In this document: piece by piece, positions 1 to 12,419 of the stretch
How the letters are laid out: each line of letters begins with the position of its first letter
Position numbering within the stretch: position 1 is the stretch's first letter
Assembly (NCBI GenBank): GCA_032622095.1
Contig: CP136065.1
Coordinates: forward strand, 51,827,949-51,891,948
DNA from: Siphonodentalium dalli
Lineage: Eukaryota; Mollusca; Scaphopoda; Gadilida; Siphonodentaliidae
Length of the DNA stretch: 64,000 nucleotides
Direction: 5' to 3'
Program-made: the position numbers and the translations under genes
Notes under the pieces: generated by a model
The model's input: the letters and a program-made list of their open reading frames with translations, nothing else
What the model was told of the DNA's origin: nothing
The model's database searches: none

Positions 1-222
1 CTATACACGCCGATGCGAAGTGTTTCTATTTCTGTTGTAATTCGACCGTATCTTGTGGTCGAAATCGTAGTGACAAACGAGGAAGTAGCTATAATATAGC
101 CCAGCTTTTATCTCTACGTGGTATGATTTCCCACCAAAACACTTATTTTTTTTCTATATTAACTAAAATTCAGTATTAGCAGGTAGCTATGATATGTCTC
201 TTTCTTCATTCTATATTATATA

Positions 223-360
223 AATATTGCACGGCTTGGAGGTGACTATGCCAAAATAGTGGTTCGAGGGGAGGAATAGTCCCCGAGCCGGAGGCGAGTG
301 GACTATTCCTCCACCGAGGACAACTATTTTGGCATAGTCACCGACAAGCCGTGCAATATT
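223..360. repeat. Long imperfect foldback palindrome
   Basis: The left arm (223-281, beginning AATATTGCACGGCTTGGAGG) is the inverted complement of the right arm (299-360, ending AAGCCGTGCAATATT). The arms carry a few mismatches and the loop is under 20 bases. Transcribed RNA would form one long hairpin. A comparable palindrome of unrelated sequence lies at 34038-34187. It is probably a foldback transposon or MITE. No target-site duplication could be assigned. An ORF starting at 298 lies partly in the right arm and is not believed to be a gene. Confidence 0.75.
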
Positions 361-1991
361 TATTATATTTTATCGAACGTTTTTCATTCTGTCCCAGGAC
401 CCATAATGTCAAACAATTCACAATCATCTATATTCCCATGTATTCCCTTTTCATCGCAGAACAATTTCAAAATTTCAGTGCAAAGTTTTGTTGTTTCTTT
501 TGTTTTCTTGCTTAAATTAATTGCCCAGCTTCTTAAATTTTCTTCCTCGTGAATTATTGTTGCCATTAATTATTTTTGACTAGCAATGGAAAGCAGACGT
601 CGTCATTGTTGTTAAACAATGACATCAGTTCAAAACAATACTTTTTTTTTTTACCGAAAACAAACTGAAGCGATATTGTGATCAGCGGCGAAAGGAACAG
701 GATAAATGGCCACATCTAAATGGGTAAAACATCACAAATAACATAAAGAATTTGCTTACGATCATTTATTGTGCTCTATAGTTGTCGATTACAAAGACAT
801 TTCGGATAAAAACATGTTGAACTTTTGCAGCGAGGCGGATATGACTTTCAAATTACCTCCCCGGAATAGTGGGCATTCTAAAAATAGATTATCGATAATA
901 GTGAATGTCAAGCAACCAATCACAAGTGACGATTAGGCTTAGATAGTCACGTGAGATAAAATATAGCGTGATATCAACTAATTTCCATGCATGTGGTTTG
1001 AATTATGAGCGTTCTGAAAGTTTGAGACGTTGGCAGCATTGCACTGATTGCCAGTGTACCACATTTTCTGAATATCGAGAATTGTACCACAAAACAACGT
1101 TCATGTATCCATGGGAATACAGGCTACTTACCAATCAGGACGAGCCTTGTATGTAGGATTAGGCAAGGTCGTATTATCAAATTAATTAAACTGTTTAAAC
1201 AGATGTCTTGTCTCCTAGCAACCATAAGCTCCTCCCACTAATGAATAATTGAATATACGTGGAAACCTAAATTATAGTTCCTCGCAGCTGGAAATTTAAA
1301 AGGTTTGATAAAACTGATTCGCAAACAACAGAAGGATACAGACAAAACGTGTCACGTCACAAGAAAGGAAGTGCTCTGATTGGGTATATATCTCCTGGAT
1401 ACGTGTAAAACACGCACTCGCTTCATACATATTGATGCATATCTTTATCTGGCTGTACCCGATACGACCGGAGATAATAAACTGTATAGAAAAAACATGT
1501 TAGGCAAATATCCCTAATATGGGCTGTAATATGCGATAATAAAAAGTTATGCCGTGTCATACCCCGCGGTATCCTATATATTAAATTGAAACAGAATATA
1601 TTTTCAAAGAACAATAACTCTACATTTCAACTAAGCCCGTTATTCCGTTAAATGTCAATTTTACGAAACAACGGGCATTTATTGATTGACGATACCACAA
1701 AAGGAGCGATTGCTGGACACATATTGAAAATAAACCTAACATGGTGGGGATACCATGCAGGAGAAGCAATTTTCAGATGTACTGTTGACGGAAAAGTTGA
1801 CGGAAAAGTTGTGTGACATATAGTTATTATAGTAACTTGTAATTACCGTGAACTGGTCGCTATAATATGCTGCCTAAGCTGTTAATTACATTAACCGTAT
1901 TGTAGTCTAATATGATACCGTGTGGTATATATGTTATACATTTTAACGTGTATTACGGCCCATATTTGCCAAAAATATTTGTTTGTATATA
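361..1991. other. Intergenic stretch, no gene recognised
   Basis: Only short ORFs of about 60 codons without recognisable motifs. Composition is AT-rich. The segment near 1840-1935 (ATATGCTGCCTAAGC, then ACCGTGTGGTATAT) has a loose resemblance to 23888-23945, suggesting an old dispersed repeat. Nothing else supportable is seen. Confidence 0.5.
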
Positions 1992-2443
1992 CACGGTTGG
2001 TAATCACGTGGTTTCGAGTTGATAAGTACCACGCATTCAAAATGGCGGAGGCGTTCGCAAACACGACCAGAAACGAGGAAAAAGGTAATAAACTGGGATA
2101 ATGATAACTTACGTAGTATTTTGGCAGCTACGAGCATATGCTATACTATTTTTCAAACAAGCTGATACCTCATTTGTGTCCAAACTCACAGTTGTTTGTT
2201 CTAATATTCTGACCAAAGTTGTCAGTCGAAGGATTCTCCGAGATGTATGGACTTGTGTATTCCACGAACATCCGCCTGGTCAGGATTATATCAAAACCAC
2301 TGTGTATTTCCGAACAAACACATGCTCATAACAGTCAAATGTTATGTGTTATGTCAGTTCCTCGTATATTATGTTTTTGTGCGTTTGTACATTTTGAATT
2401 TGTGGTACTCACCATCCTCGAAACCACGTGATTTGCCACCGTG
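1992..2443. mobile_element. Terminal-inverted-repeat element, about 450 bp
   Basis: The left end (CACGGTTGGTAATCACGTGG) and the inverted right end (CACGGTGGCAAATCACGTGG) match. The similarity continues inward for about 50 bp (GTTTCGAG, then GTGGTACT, then ATTTTGAAT). Flanks are TATATA on the left and ATATAG on the right, so a short AT-rich target duplication is possible. The interior has no transposase, so it is a non-autonomous MITE. The left inverted repeat carries a start-like ATGGCGGAGGCG at 2042 followed by AAAAAGGTAATA, which looks like a first exon with a splice donor; this may be chance. Superfamily not assigned. Confidence 0.65.
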
Positions 2444-3159
2444 ATATAGTGTAATAGATGTCGGCTGCTTTATACAATCGCAGACTCAGACACAAGTTCT
2501 CGTGCTTTGTATTTCACTTAATTACAGTAATTGCGAGAATAAATAGATTGCATGTCAAGGAAGACCTATAAGTATATTCATATAACCGATATAGCAGCTT
2601 TCCGCATAAAATATAAATAACTGTTTGTCAAGTGCGGCCATATACGGCATCCTAAAATGGAACATTTCACCAGTCGTTCCAAGTTAATTTAGCTCGCACG
2701 CAATCGAGACACAAACAATATAGAGATATAATTCAGAAAGTAGGGAAATTAAATAACAGGTGTTTTGTTCGCTGTGTTGATTGAACGAATACGTAATGGA
2801 CACATACACGCATCTAAACCGTCTAATCTAGTTGGATATCCCATTCGCTGACGGAAACTTTGCGATATATCATTACTGATATACAGTACATTGAACCGTC
2901 GATTGGATTTGGCACAGAGGAGACTTCACTGCTGGTGTTCACCAACCGGGTTTATATATAGTCCAGGTGATAATATACTGGGCCAGGCTCAACGCGAAGC
3001 TATCTGTGGTCGCCGATGGGATACACATAGCCAGGTTATAGGTTTATCCGATCAAGAAGGTTTGTCAGTGTTCATAGATTGGCCGCTATAGTGTTGTTCG
3101 CCGGTTACATACAAACCTGTGCAAAGCAGTACATGCTTCTAGGGGGTTGGTCATATCTC
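2444..3159. other. Intergenic stretch, no gene recognised
   Basis: No domain or repeat recognised. An ORF at 2891-3091 (66 codons) has no upstream ATG in good context and no known motif, and was not accepted. Confidence 0.45.
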
Positions 3160-3402
3160 TTAACCCTTTCATGGCTGGAGCTTCCTGAAAGTTTGCGAAA
3201 CCCCTGGGCCAATACATTATGGGAGACTCGCATATATAAGAGAATACATTAACCTAACAATATTTACCTTGACCTTATAAGCCAGTGCATTCTGTTATAT
3301 ATGCGAGGCTCGCATGTATGGGAGATTCGCATGTATAAAATAATGCACTGGCACATTATCTTTAATGCTGCACCAGCTCAGCTCCAGCCAGGAAAGGGTT
3401 AA
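3160..3402 (+). mobile_element. piggyBac-like MITE P1 (TTAA-flanked)
   Basis: Begins TTAACCCTTTCATGGCTGGA and ends CAGGAAAGGGTTAA, so CCCTTT/AAAGGG inverted ends lie between TTAA tetranucleotides. TTAA is the target site of piggyBac transposons; the assignment rests on target site and end bases alone, as there is no transposase. Inside are two damaged hairpins built from TATATAAGAGAAT-type arms (about 3212-3257 and 3282-3350). The subterminal sequences differ: GGAGCTTCCTGAAAG on the left, and on the right TTTAATGCTGCACCAGC. The same left/right asymmetry recurs in the other P copies and gives the element an orientation. Confidence 0.7.
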
Positions 3403-3580
3403 AACTCGACTCAGACGTTGCCTTGACTCTCACTTCTCGTTTTTTTCTAATTATAAGATCCCAGTTATATCTTCAGAACTCATTCTGAGTGAGTGAGAAG
3501 TCATGTGGATTTCATCCGGTGTGTTTTATTTTGCGAGTTAGATTTGAGGCGTTTTTTATTGACAAAATTATTGACAAAAT

Positions 3581-3838
3581 TCACCCTTATATGACTGGAG
3601 CTTCCTGAAATTTTTGCGGAAACACTGTGCCAATGCATTCTCTTATATATGCGAGTCTCCAGGAAGTCTCGCAAATATAAGAGAATGCATTGGCCCAACA
3701 ATATTTATATTTACCTTATAAGCCAGTTCATTCTCTTATACATGCGAGGCTCCCTATGGGAGAGTCGCATATACAAGAGATTGTACTGGCACAGGATATT
3801 TAATGCCTCACCAGCGCAGTCCCCGCCATTTAAGGGTT
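3581..3838 (+). mobile_element. piggyBac-like MITE P2, diverged ends
   Basis: Same organisation as P1: left subterminal GACTGGAGCTTCCTGAAA, hairpin 1 (about 3629-3697), hairpin 2 (about 3722-3793), then TTTAATGCCTCACCAGCGCA and TTAAGGGTT. The terminal TTAA is mutated on both sides, so limits are approximate. Stems are better preserved than in P1. Confidence 0.6.
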
Positions 3839-3984
3839 GATTACAAATATGATAGATTGGATCAATGATATCGACGACAGTGGTTGTCGTAAACACAAGC
3901 GAAGCTATTTTGTTCATTCATTCGCTGCAAAAATAAACTACCCGATTTATAAAATAAACCCAGTTGGTGAATACGATCCAAAAA

Positions 3985-4438
3985 TGTGACCCGCCATATC
4001 AAATCCAGTCGTAAGTCGGGATTTTTTTTACCCTGTGCCAATGCATTCTCTTATATATGCGAGTCGACCATATGTCGCCTCGCATATATAAGAGAATGCA
4101 TTGGCCTAACAATTTTTTACAATTTTAATAATCTTTTCTTGTATTCTTTAACAATTTTATAATTTCACCCATACAGAGCCCCAGACAAACATGAGCAGAC
4201 GACACTCTTCTATGTGCTTCTATATATGTGTGGGTCTCCCTGCAGGGTAATAGATGGTTTTTATTTTATGTTCCTAAAGAAACATTTATTTTAAAAAAAT
4301 GATAACAAATTGTTAGGCCAATGCATTCTCTTATATATGCGAGGCGACATATGGTCTACTCGCATATATAAGAGAATGCATTGGCACAGGGTAAAAAAAA
4401 ATCCCGACTTACGACTGGATTTGATATGGCTGGTCACA
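3985..4438 (+). mobile_element. Tc1/mariner-like MITE T1 with two internal hairpins
   Basis: The ends are inverted repeats: TGTGACCCGCCATATCAAAT on the left and its complement on the right, with one change near the end (GCTGGTCACA). The outer repeats continue about 40 bp (CCAGTCGTAAGTCGGGATTT) to the shared inner module ACCCTGTGCC. Two near-perfect 69 bp hairpins lie at 4037-4105 and 4317-4385. The spacer holds a GAGCCCCAGACAAACATGAG motif common to all T copies. Flanking dinucleotides are AA here, but TA in the best copy (18335-18794). No transposase. Confidence 0.75.
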
Positions 4439-6100
4439 AATAGTTAAAGACGACATGTCGATTTATACATCTCCGAATACCGTCTGGATTTGGACTCTCA
4501 ATAATCAAATCAGAGTTTTTGACCATAAAAATAAAATCGATTCGAATCCACGAAATTATGCTGTTCCACGTATATGGCATTCTATATGTACCCGTATATT
4601 ACGAGTTATTGGTATTTTCGTTTGTTAGTTTTCGTTTTTTTAGTTGGTATGTGGATTAATACATAAAATCGAATAAAAATCAAATCAAATTCACATTCGA
4701 TGATATTCAGTGTATATCATAGCGTGTTTCGGAAAACAACTTCCCCGATACATGCATGTATATAGGAAGAACACAACATGCATCTGCTTGTAGAAGGTTG
4801 GAACATTTAATTTCCAACTGATGGGCCATTTCAGTCCAAAACTTTGACCATGCAAAAGTCAGCGAAAGTAGAAAAATATTCAACTTTAGGCCAAATACAA
4901 CACATTTCACACTAAATAATGATGGCAAAATACAACCCCCCCCCCCAACTAGGACGTGGCTAGAGGTTTGCCCACCCCTCTTGCGCACCAACTTCTTAAT
5001 GGCTCTTGTGGTCACTATAGCCACATGGAGAAACAGAAACATGGTTCTATATACCCGGTATGAGACAATTTATAGATCTGAACCTGAAAATTGCATAAAT
5101 CCTAACATCTAGTGGCCTGGCTCCAGCCAAATTAACAGGGCCACGGGCACACCGGGCCGATCATGGTTGGGCCCGGTGCGAGAACATTTGGAAATCTGAA
5201 CAAGAAAATCTCAAAATCCTAGCATCTAGACTGGACTCAAGTGTTCCTATAGTGTTTGAAATATCAAACCTCATACCCCCGTCTTGTTGAAAATTTGCAA
5301 ACTGATGATCATTTCAGTCCACAATTTTGACAACTGTAGTAAAATATATAACAGTTTGTATTGGTCACGCGATGGACCAGGACACACCGGGTCGACCATG
5401 GTTCGGCTCTGTGTTTAGAACATTTTAAAATCTGAACAACAAAATCGCAAAATCCTAGCATCTAGACTGCATTGCCTCAAGCTTTCCTTGTGTTGGAAAT
5501 TTCAAATCTGAGACCCTCCACTTAGGTTGGAAAATTTCCAACTGATTACCCTTTCAATCCACAATTTTGAAAAAATGTAGGAAAATATTGTTTTCTTAAA
5601 TTAACTTTGATTTGCCATAGGGAGCGACCAGGACATAAGATTTCCAAGTGTTGGAAATTTCCAACCTGACGCCCCCCCCCCCCCCCTAAATTTGGAAAAT
5701 TTCCAACTGATGGCCATATCAGTCCAAAATTTGGACCAAAAGTAGGTAAATATGCAAATGTTAGTCTAAAAACAACAAATTCCCCCTAATAATATGTTGG
5801 AAAATCAAACTACGAAGAATTGTTGGTGTGAAATTTCCAACTAATGTGGTATCAGGTATGAAATTTCCAACTGTTGAAATTTTGACAGAAGTTGGGGGAT
5901 GAGACACACCAACCCCCCCCCCCCCCCCGTCGCCGCGTCCCTCCCCCATTTCGCCATATATGTGAGAGCGGATATGGAATCAAGTGTCACCAGAGTGTAT
6001 CGGGGATTCGGAATGCTAATCAGTCCCCCCAGACACGCGATCGCTGTGATTCCTGTCCATATGTGAAAGAACATTAATCAAGTCCGTCTGGAATATAGCG
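4439..6100. repeat. Diverged repeat block with 'TTTCCAACTGATGG' motifs and C tracts
   Basis: The motif (A)TTTCCAACTGATGGCC, followed by TTTCAGTCCAAAATTTTGAC, recurs with variations near 4808, 5295, 5540, 5700 and 5850. TTGGAAATTTCCAACCTGA versions also occur. Uninterrupted C tracts are at 4936-4946 (11), 5672-5686 (15) and 5913-5928 (16). Related motifs next to G tracts occur at 21917-21998 and 32155-32215. It is probably an old dispersed repeat amplified locally. The 111-codon minus ORF at 4707-5042 lies in this repeat and is not accepted as a gene. Confidence 0.55.
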
Positions 6101-8023
6101 CTCTACTCACGTTATGATATTGGTGTTCGCGCGTTACCTCGGTACCGAATCCGTGATTTCCTTAGGGGATGCGTCGCTCTAATTCATCACCATTCCTATA
6201 TGAGGTCGCTGATTAACACGTCTTAATGTACTGACTTAATATTCACTAAATAGTATACAATGCTTCATAACAGGTTTGCAGATGTGGAAGCAATCACGAT
6301 ACGCTTACGTGGTTGACGGTTGACAATTGTCCCAGTGTGAATTGAAATGTAGCTTGTAGGAACACAATCGCTTCTAATTCATTGGAATTGAACCGGCTTG
6401 GAAGTCCCCTGAGAAGACATATGGCAAACATATATATTCAGAATTGCTTTAGTGTTCCCTTATATGATAAATGTTGGTGTATTTTCTCGTTGAAACGGGT
6501 ATACATGTATCGTTACAACTAGATTGATTAATTGATTGAGGGTTTAACGTCGTTTTAGCTGTTAGCCATCACTCCTCTCCCACGTTAACTTATAAACATG
6601 GAAGTATATACATCAATACTATTTTAGCAAACATGGCATCTCATCATAAACTAAAAAAGAAAGGAAATGTCTATTGAAATATATCCATATTAATGCGTTG
6701 TCATATTGTGAGCTGTCGTTGCGATAGAGTGTAATATATAGTTTTTTTTCTGAAGTTGTTATACCACTGACATTGTCCGAAATTATCCTTGAAATATCTC
6801 GCAAAAATCAATCGTGCAATAACTCGTGCTATCTCATCGCTATAATAAGCGATAAAATAATCAAAGCCGCATAAATATGTAATTCCAATATTTATCATTT
6901 AAAAGTCTGCAATCGATAGCTATCTACATGTTTGAAGAATCCATGACAATTTTTCAGGCAAGTTAGGCCAATGTAAACTCTTCACCAGTTCGAAAACTCA
7001 CTTAATTATATACAGGTAATACGATTACCGCCACCCTCAATACCACAATGCCGTCTTTGGTTAGATGTCGTACCAACACGCCGTACACAGGAATAAATTG
7101 CGAGGATTTAAAATCTGGAATTACTATATAAAAATTAACATATATTCGATTTGTCCCTATTCGCATGTAAGTCACTGGGCGTGCATATGATGTACGAAAG
7201 ACGTGTAAATGAAGTGAGCGAGATGTGAGCGAATTGGAAGAATGTCACTTTATCTATAATAGCATTACCTGTATCTCTATTTACATTCATTCATTGATGG
7301 CTGTTTATTCCAATAAAAACAATTTTAAAAACTGATTTGTATCTGTTAATTGTTGATTCATTTTTGTCACGTTGTTTTGTTATGTGTGTTTTATGTGGGC
7401 ATGCAAGGCGTGACTCAATTGGTCAATCGGCGAACGCAATTTTTGGAGATACTCAAGCACAAAGTTCTTTTGACGGATAAGTTGTGTGTTATTGCCAGAG
7501 TTACAGTTCTTGTGGCGAGACTTGCCGTGTGATTGTTGCATAAAACATACTGCCTATAAAGCTGTTAGTGGTACAGTAAGCCTAAATTAGTATCTCGTGG
7601 TTTTGGCGGTATACCTTGTTACCATACATTTAAATGCTCTTTTCCTTAACCGACTTTTTACTATACAATATAAAAGATGGTTGTAACTGACGGGTTAGTT
7701 GCATGCACCAAACCCATTGAAAAAGCGCGATGCTATAAAACAGAGATTAAGATGTGCGAAGCATGTAAATCTGACACGATCGGAGACGAGAATCACTTTG
7801 TACTCGTCTGTGACAAATAGTATCCCCAAAATATTACTGGGAAAATCCTTCGCGTGAAAAGTTTCATGGGCTCTTGGAAATAGAAAATATCTCTGGTTTG
7901 AAACAAGTCTGTATTTTTTAATTGCCTTTGGAGAAGTCTCTTAATTACAAATAATTGTATATCTTGTGGAAGGCAACCGGTTTGGCTCATTGCACAGTCA
8001 AAACCTATAGTCAAAAGAACATA
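6101..8023. other. Intergenic stretch, no gene recognised
   Basis: AT-rich, with many short ORFs and no recognisable domain. Near 6527-6565 the sequence TTGATTAATTGATTGAGG is followed by GTTTAACGTCGTTTTAGC. Close variants are at about 38155-38190 and 51885-51915, so this is a dispersed repeat piece. It recalls repeats frequent in molluscs (recollection, not tested). Confidence 0.45.
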
Positions 8024-8482
8024 TGTGACCCGCCATATCAAATCCAGTCGTAAGTCGGGATTTTTTTACCCTGTGCCAATGCATTCTCTTATATATGCGA
8101 GTCGACCATAGGTCGCCTCGCATATATAAGAGAATGCATTGGCCTAACAATTTTTTTTAATTTTAATAAATTTTTGTGTGTATTCTTTAACGATTTTATA
8201 ATTTCACCCATACAGAGCCCCAGACAAACATGAGCAGACGACACTCTTCTATATGCTTCTATATATGTGTGGGGCTCCCTGCAGGGTAATGGATGTTTTT
8301 TATTTTATGTCCTAAAAATTGTAAGAAACATTTATTTAAAAAAAATGATAAAATATTGTTAGGCCAATGCATTCTCTTATATATGCGAGGCGACCTATGG
8401 TCGACTCGCATATATAAGAGGATGCATTGGCACAGGGTAAAAAAATCCCGACTTACGACTGGATTTGATATGGCGGGTCACA
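8024..8482 (+). mobile_element. Tc1/mariner-like MITE T2 (copy A)
   Basis: Same ends and plan as T1: TGTGACCCGCC...GGCGGGTCACA, hairpins at 8075-8143 and 8363-8431. The left flank is TA (8022-8023) and the right flank TT. The spacer has the diagnostic version AATTTTTTTTAATTTTAATA followed by TTCTTTAACGATTT, shared with copy B (16418-16878) but not with T1 or copy C. This matters for the history of the duplication. Confidence 0.8.
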
Positions 8483-9211
8483 TTTGAAAACATGAAGAAT
8501 GTAACATATATATAGGATCTCCAATGAGCTATGTTGGGATATAAGATTTTATGAAACGAGTCAAATGAATCAAATTTATCAAACGAGTTTCATAAAATCT
8601 TATATCCCCAACATGACGAGTTGAAGATCTTGTATATCACACGAAAAAAAATATAGAGCTTTATGCCCTTTTAACAGATCAAAATCCTTAAACGAAGCTG
8701 CAAACTGCATACATTCACAGCGTTGGTTGAGACGCTTCACAACCGCAGTATACCACGCTCTGGGGCTAGCGACGGAATATATAGTCAAATTGCCTCTTTG
8801 TTTATCTATTTTCGTTAGTGCAACGAAGTTGGACAATAATTTAACTTTAATGAACAAAGCAATCATTTTTGCATTCTGGTGTTGGTGTCATGCTCGGATT
8901 TTCGAAATAGTATTAATCCGCCTGAATCAATGTAAAGGCGCGCGGTCACTTTGTTGGCGCGATGACAAGTGATATGTAACTAGTGAGGGATAAGTAAATA
9001 TATAATGGCCTTTTTAATGATATAATATGGGTTTCATGTGATATATATAAGATATACTTATATTTATATATTTATTATATATCTGTACACAGTTTAAAAA
9101 AGAACAAAACAGGAAGAAACAAGAAACAAACAACACGTCTGTAGGGAGGTGTCCCATATTTAGTGTGTACATATTGTATATAAAGTATTGCACATGTGTT
9201 ATGCATGTTAA
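8483..9211. repeat. First copy of duplicated flank, with an internal palindrome
   Basis: Nearly identical to 16879-17607; I see essentially no differences by eye. A palindrome at about 8531-8614 has arms beginning ATGTTGGGATATAAGATTTT and a loop near ATGAATCAAATTTATC. The three short ORFs here recur unchanged in the second copy only because the DNA is duplicated, which is not evidence of coding. Confidence 0.8.
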
Positions 9212-9798
9212 GGGTGGATACACACATGCATGTAATTTATGTATGTATAATACATGTATTACATGTATTTTACATGGTCACACCAATAATTGACAACATT
9301 AATCACCTGCGAGTGGTTCATTGTTAACCGGCCAGACAAGTGAGTAGTAATAAGCGAAGTCAAACTGTCTGCTATCAGGACATTTAAGGTCAGTCCAAAA
9401 CATGTTTTCTCTTACGGATACGGAAATTAGTCAAGTCTGGGTTATATCTGGCATTGTATTAATGCCCGAACACCAGAAGCGACACGTCTGGCATATACAG
9501 GCTTGATATAGAACATTTTCGACCATGATGCTTGTTTGGCGTGGGGTTTCGAAAGCTTAAATCGCTAAGGGACTTAGTTGAATGTATCAGTCGGAATAAT
9601 CTGGTCAAGAAGGTACAATATAATATGATTTACTTAAATAGCTCAGAGTTAGCCACCCCCCGCCTGGTAGCTTTCCGAATCATATATAGCCCCAAGTCGG
9701 GGATCATATATAGCCCCTGCGTCGGGGAAATCCTGATCCATCACTGCTATAAATATCACGAGAGGACTGATAATTATTTAAATAGAACGTCCACCATA
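9212..9798 (+). mobile_element. Element X, copy 1, left part (split by the LINE)
   Basis: Starts GGGTGGATACACACATGCAT directly after TAA (9209-9211). The remainder of this copy continues after the LINE, at 16275-16415. The complete copy at 17608-18874 has matching inverted ends and TAA on both sides, as in PIF/Harbinger insertions (target TWA). Near 9677-9726 is a short tandem repeat with unit ATCATATATAGCCCC plus a GTCGGGG tail. No transposase, so the superfamily is inferred from the target only. Confidence 0.6.
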
Positions 9799-9965
9799 AT
9801 TTTGTTATCACGTAACGCGACGTAGCGAAAGGCCGCAAACTGAATTTGCTCCCGGAAACTGTAATTTACGTTACCTATTGTCGAGACCCGAAAAACGAAT
9901 GAATAGCATCTGCTAACTTTAATCTTTGAGGTCGTCGGAGGCTAATCGCAGACACATCAATTACG

Positions 9966-12071
9966 ATGGATTCGAATGAAGATCGTCTCATTATAACAGA
10001 GGAGAGAGATTATGTATTGGATGTTCAGAAAGCTGTAAAAAAGATGGAGGAAGGCAAGACGGAAAATTTAGAGAAATTTGATCTGAAAAACAAAGGTAAA
10101 TGTTTAGTTATCGACTTGGATACAAATAGATTCAAGTGTTACAGGAAAGGAGTAACTGAAAAGTATTGGGACTGTAAGAAATTTATAGAGAAAGCGGGAG
10201 CAGTATGGAGATGTGTTAGTGACAATGAAAAAAATCTTGTGGAGGATATAATTAATGTTCCGACCAAGACTAAATCCCGACGAGTTACGATTCACTTGAT
10301 AAGAACTCAAAACAAGATAATGTTGCAAGGAACAAAATGTAATATATCCTGGTGGCTTACTAACATTCTTCCTGATATATATATCCGAGGATTTAATGCT
10401 CAAATTCCTGACGACATGTTAACAGGTATAGACAAAACATTCTCCGAGCAAAGCCCTGCAGCCGAAGTGAGTAAATGTGACGAGACTGATGGTGTTGGTG
10501 CTTCTGGTGATGATGAATTTCAAATAGCAGAAACCACGGTGAAAGACCAGTCATTAAATGGCACATTAAATGACAAATCTGTACTTTTTGTTACGCCAAA
10601 GCGGAGGAAAGGAGTAAGTGTGAGTCAACGATTCAGGAAATCAAATTTATCCGCCAAAGGTGATTACATTTCAACAACCACCATCAAAAGATCGGTTGAT
10701 GAATTACATGTAATGCTCGAGGAAGTCAAACTTGACCACAAGGATATGGACGATTATATACGGAATAATCTAACAGCAACTATGCGACTTTTTGAAGAGA
10801 CAGTGGAAAAGAAAACGACCGCCTTAGTAGAGCGTATCGGTAAAGTTGAGACTGAATGCAAAGACTTGAAAAAACAAAACGGTCGACTTTCCAATCACGT
10901 CGCAAATTAAAAAAATTCATTGAAAAAATATGAATCGGCAACTAAAAAGGAAGAAGCCGCGAATGAACAAGTAAATGACACAGAAAAGACATCTACCATA
11001 ACAAATGACAACAAACTCTCTGATGTAAATGATAAAGAATTTGCCGTGTCCGTGTTCCCGAGTGTTCTAGTCTCCAACAGATTTGAAGCATTTGTAGATC
11101 AGAATGAATCGCTCGTTTCCATTCCAGGCGATTGTGAAGCGTATGAACAAACTCAAAGTGCTAACATTACACACGAAATGGAACTTGAACACCATGATGC
11201 ATGTGCGTCACCAGAACATAACCCGCCTGTTCATTTGATATTAGGAGACTCGGTTCTAAGGAAAATCGACCCAACAAAGATGTGCGTCGGTGATGAAAAT
11301 GTTCAATGTGTTGTACAGCCAGGACAGAGGATCGGTGGACTTATGAGGTGGCTAGATGACGACCACACTTCCAAGTTCAAATACGTGCATAAAGTATCTG
11401 TGCATGTGGGAATAAATAGCTGCAGAAACAACATCCAAACTACTAAAAGGGACTTAAGAGATCTAATTGCTAAACTTCGTAGTAAACTCCCAAGTGCTGG
11501 AATAAGAATCTCTTCTATTCTGCCTACTTTGCATTCCAACCACATTAATATGCTCGTTGAATCGACAAATCAAATGTACAGGGATGTATGCTATGAGGAA
11601 GATTGTATGTTTGTTGATAACACACCAGGGTTTGTCGACCAGTATTCGTCCGAAGTTATACAGGAACTATATCGTGACAATTGGCACCCAAATTTCAACG
11701 GTGTTAGAGTACTGGCAAAGCATATTAAATACGCCAAGAATGCAGACTTCAGCTGGTATAAACGTTCGTCAATGATGGAAAACCGACCACCTGGAGGAAC
11801 CAGACAATTCGAAAGACCAGCACACACAGCTAGAAGGAGAGATTACCGCGGGGACAGACAAACTGAGAATGGATACGGACAGTACATGACCAAGTCGTCA
11901 AATCATCAACGTTCAGAAAACCAATTGGAGGCCATGACTGCAGCGAGGAACATATGCAGAAATTCATCAGATGAAACAGAAACAAATTCTTTACGGGGTG
12001 GTTTGATTTTATTAAGTGAACAGCTTTTCAATTTTTCAAATGTTATTAGTAGAACAATCTCAGATATGTAA
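9966..12071 (+). CDS. LINE ORF1 with coiled-coil region and SGNH/GDSL-like esterase domain, one in-frame stop
   Basis: Two open stretches, 9966-10910 (314 aa, ATG start) and 10920-12071, lie in the same frame and are separated by a single TAA at 10908-10910. ORF1 is therefore read as one ~700-codon gene with one internal stop. The first part is charged, with a probable coiled coil near its end (LVERIGKVETECKDLKKQNG). The second part carries SGNH hydrolase blocks: GDSVLRKI (nucleophile Ser), VHVGIN (block III, Asn), and DNWHPNFNG (Asp and His of block V). ORF1-encoded esterase domains are known in CR1/L2-group LINEs, where a role in membrane or RNP association has been suggested. The C-terminus is rich in Arg, Asn and Gln (RRRDYRGDRQ), suiting nucleic-acid binding. 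The stop could be mutation, readthrough or sequencing error. The second open stretch has no nearby ATG, which favours one original ORF. Confidence 0.8.
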
Positions 12072-12170
12072 ATGGAATTGTCTTTGATTCGAAGTCGAGC
12101 TACTTTAGAATATTGATGAATATTGTTGTTTGAACTTGTGCCTGTACATCACATAAAAGTAATTTCATCT

Positions 12171-12419
12171 ACTGTGAACTAACAACTTTGACGAATAACG
12201 GCGTTTTATATGATACATGCATCTCGGATTATAATTATTACTTTGGATCCTAATTATCCTATGTATAATGCAGTGTATATATATATGTGTGTGTGTATAT
12301 ATATACTGTGAACTAACAACTTTGACGAATAACGGCGTTTTATATGATACATCCATCTCGGATTATAATTATTACTTTGGATCCTAATTATCCTATGTAT
12401 AATGCAGTGTATATATATA

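Noticed and set aside
4707-5042. 111-codon minus ORF
   Set aside because: Within diverged repeats and across a C tract (glycine run); no domain.
9532-9825. 97-codon ORF upstream of the LINE
   Set aside because: Starts in element X and crosses the LINE boundary, so it cannot be an ancient gene.
10104-10403. 99-codon minus ORF inside LINE ORF1, and similar antisense ORFs in ORF2 (12779-13198)
   Set aside because: Shadows of the real sense-strand frames.
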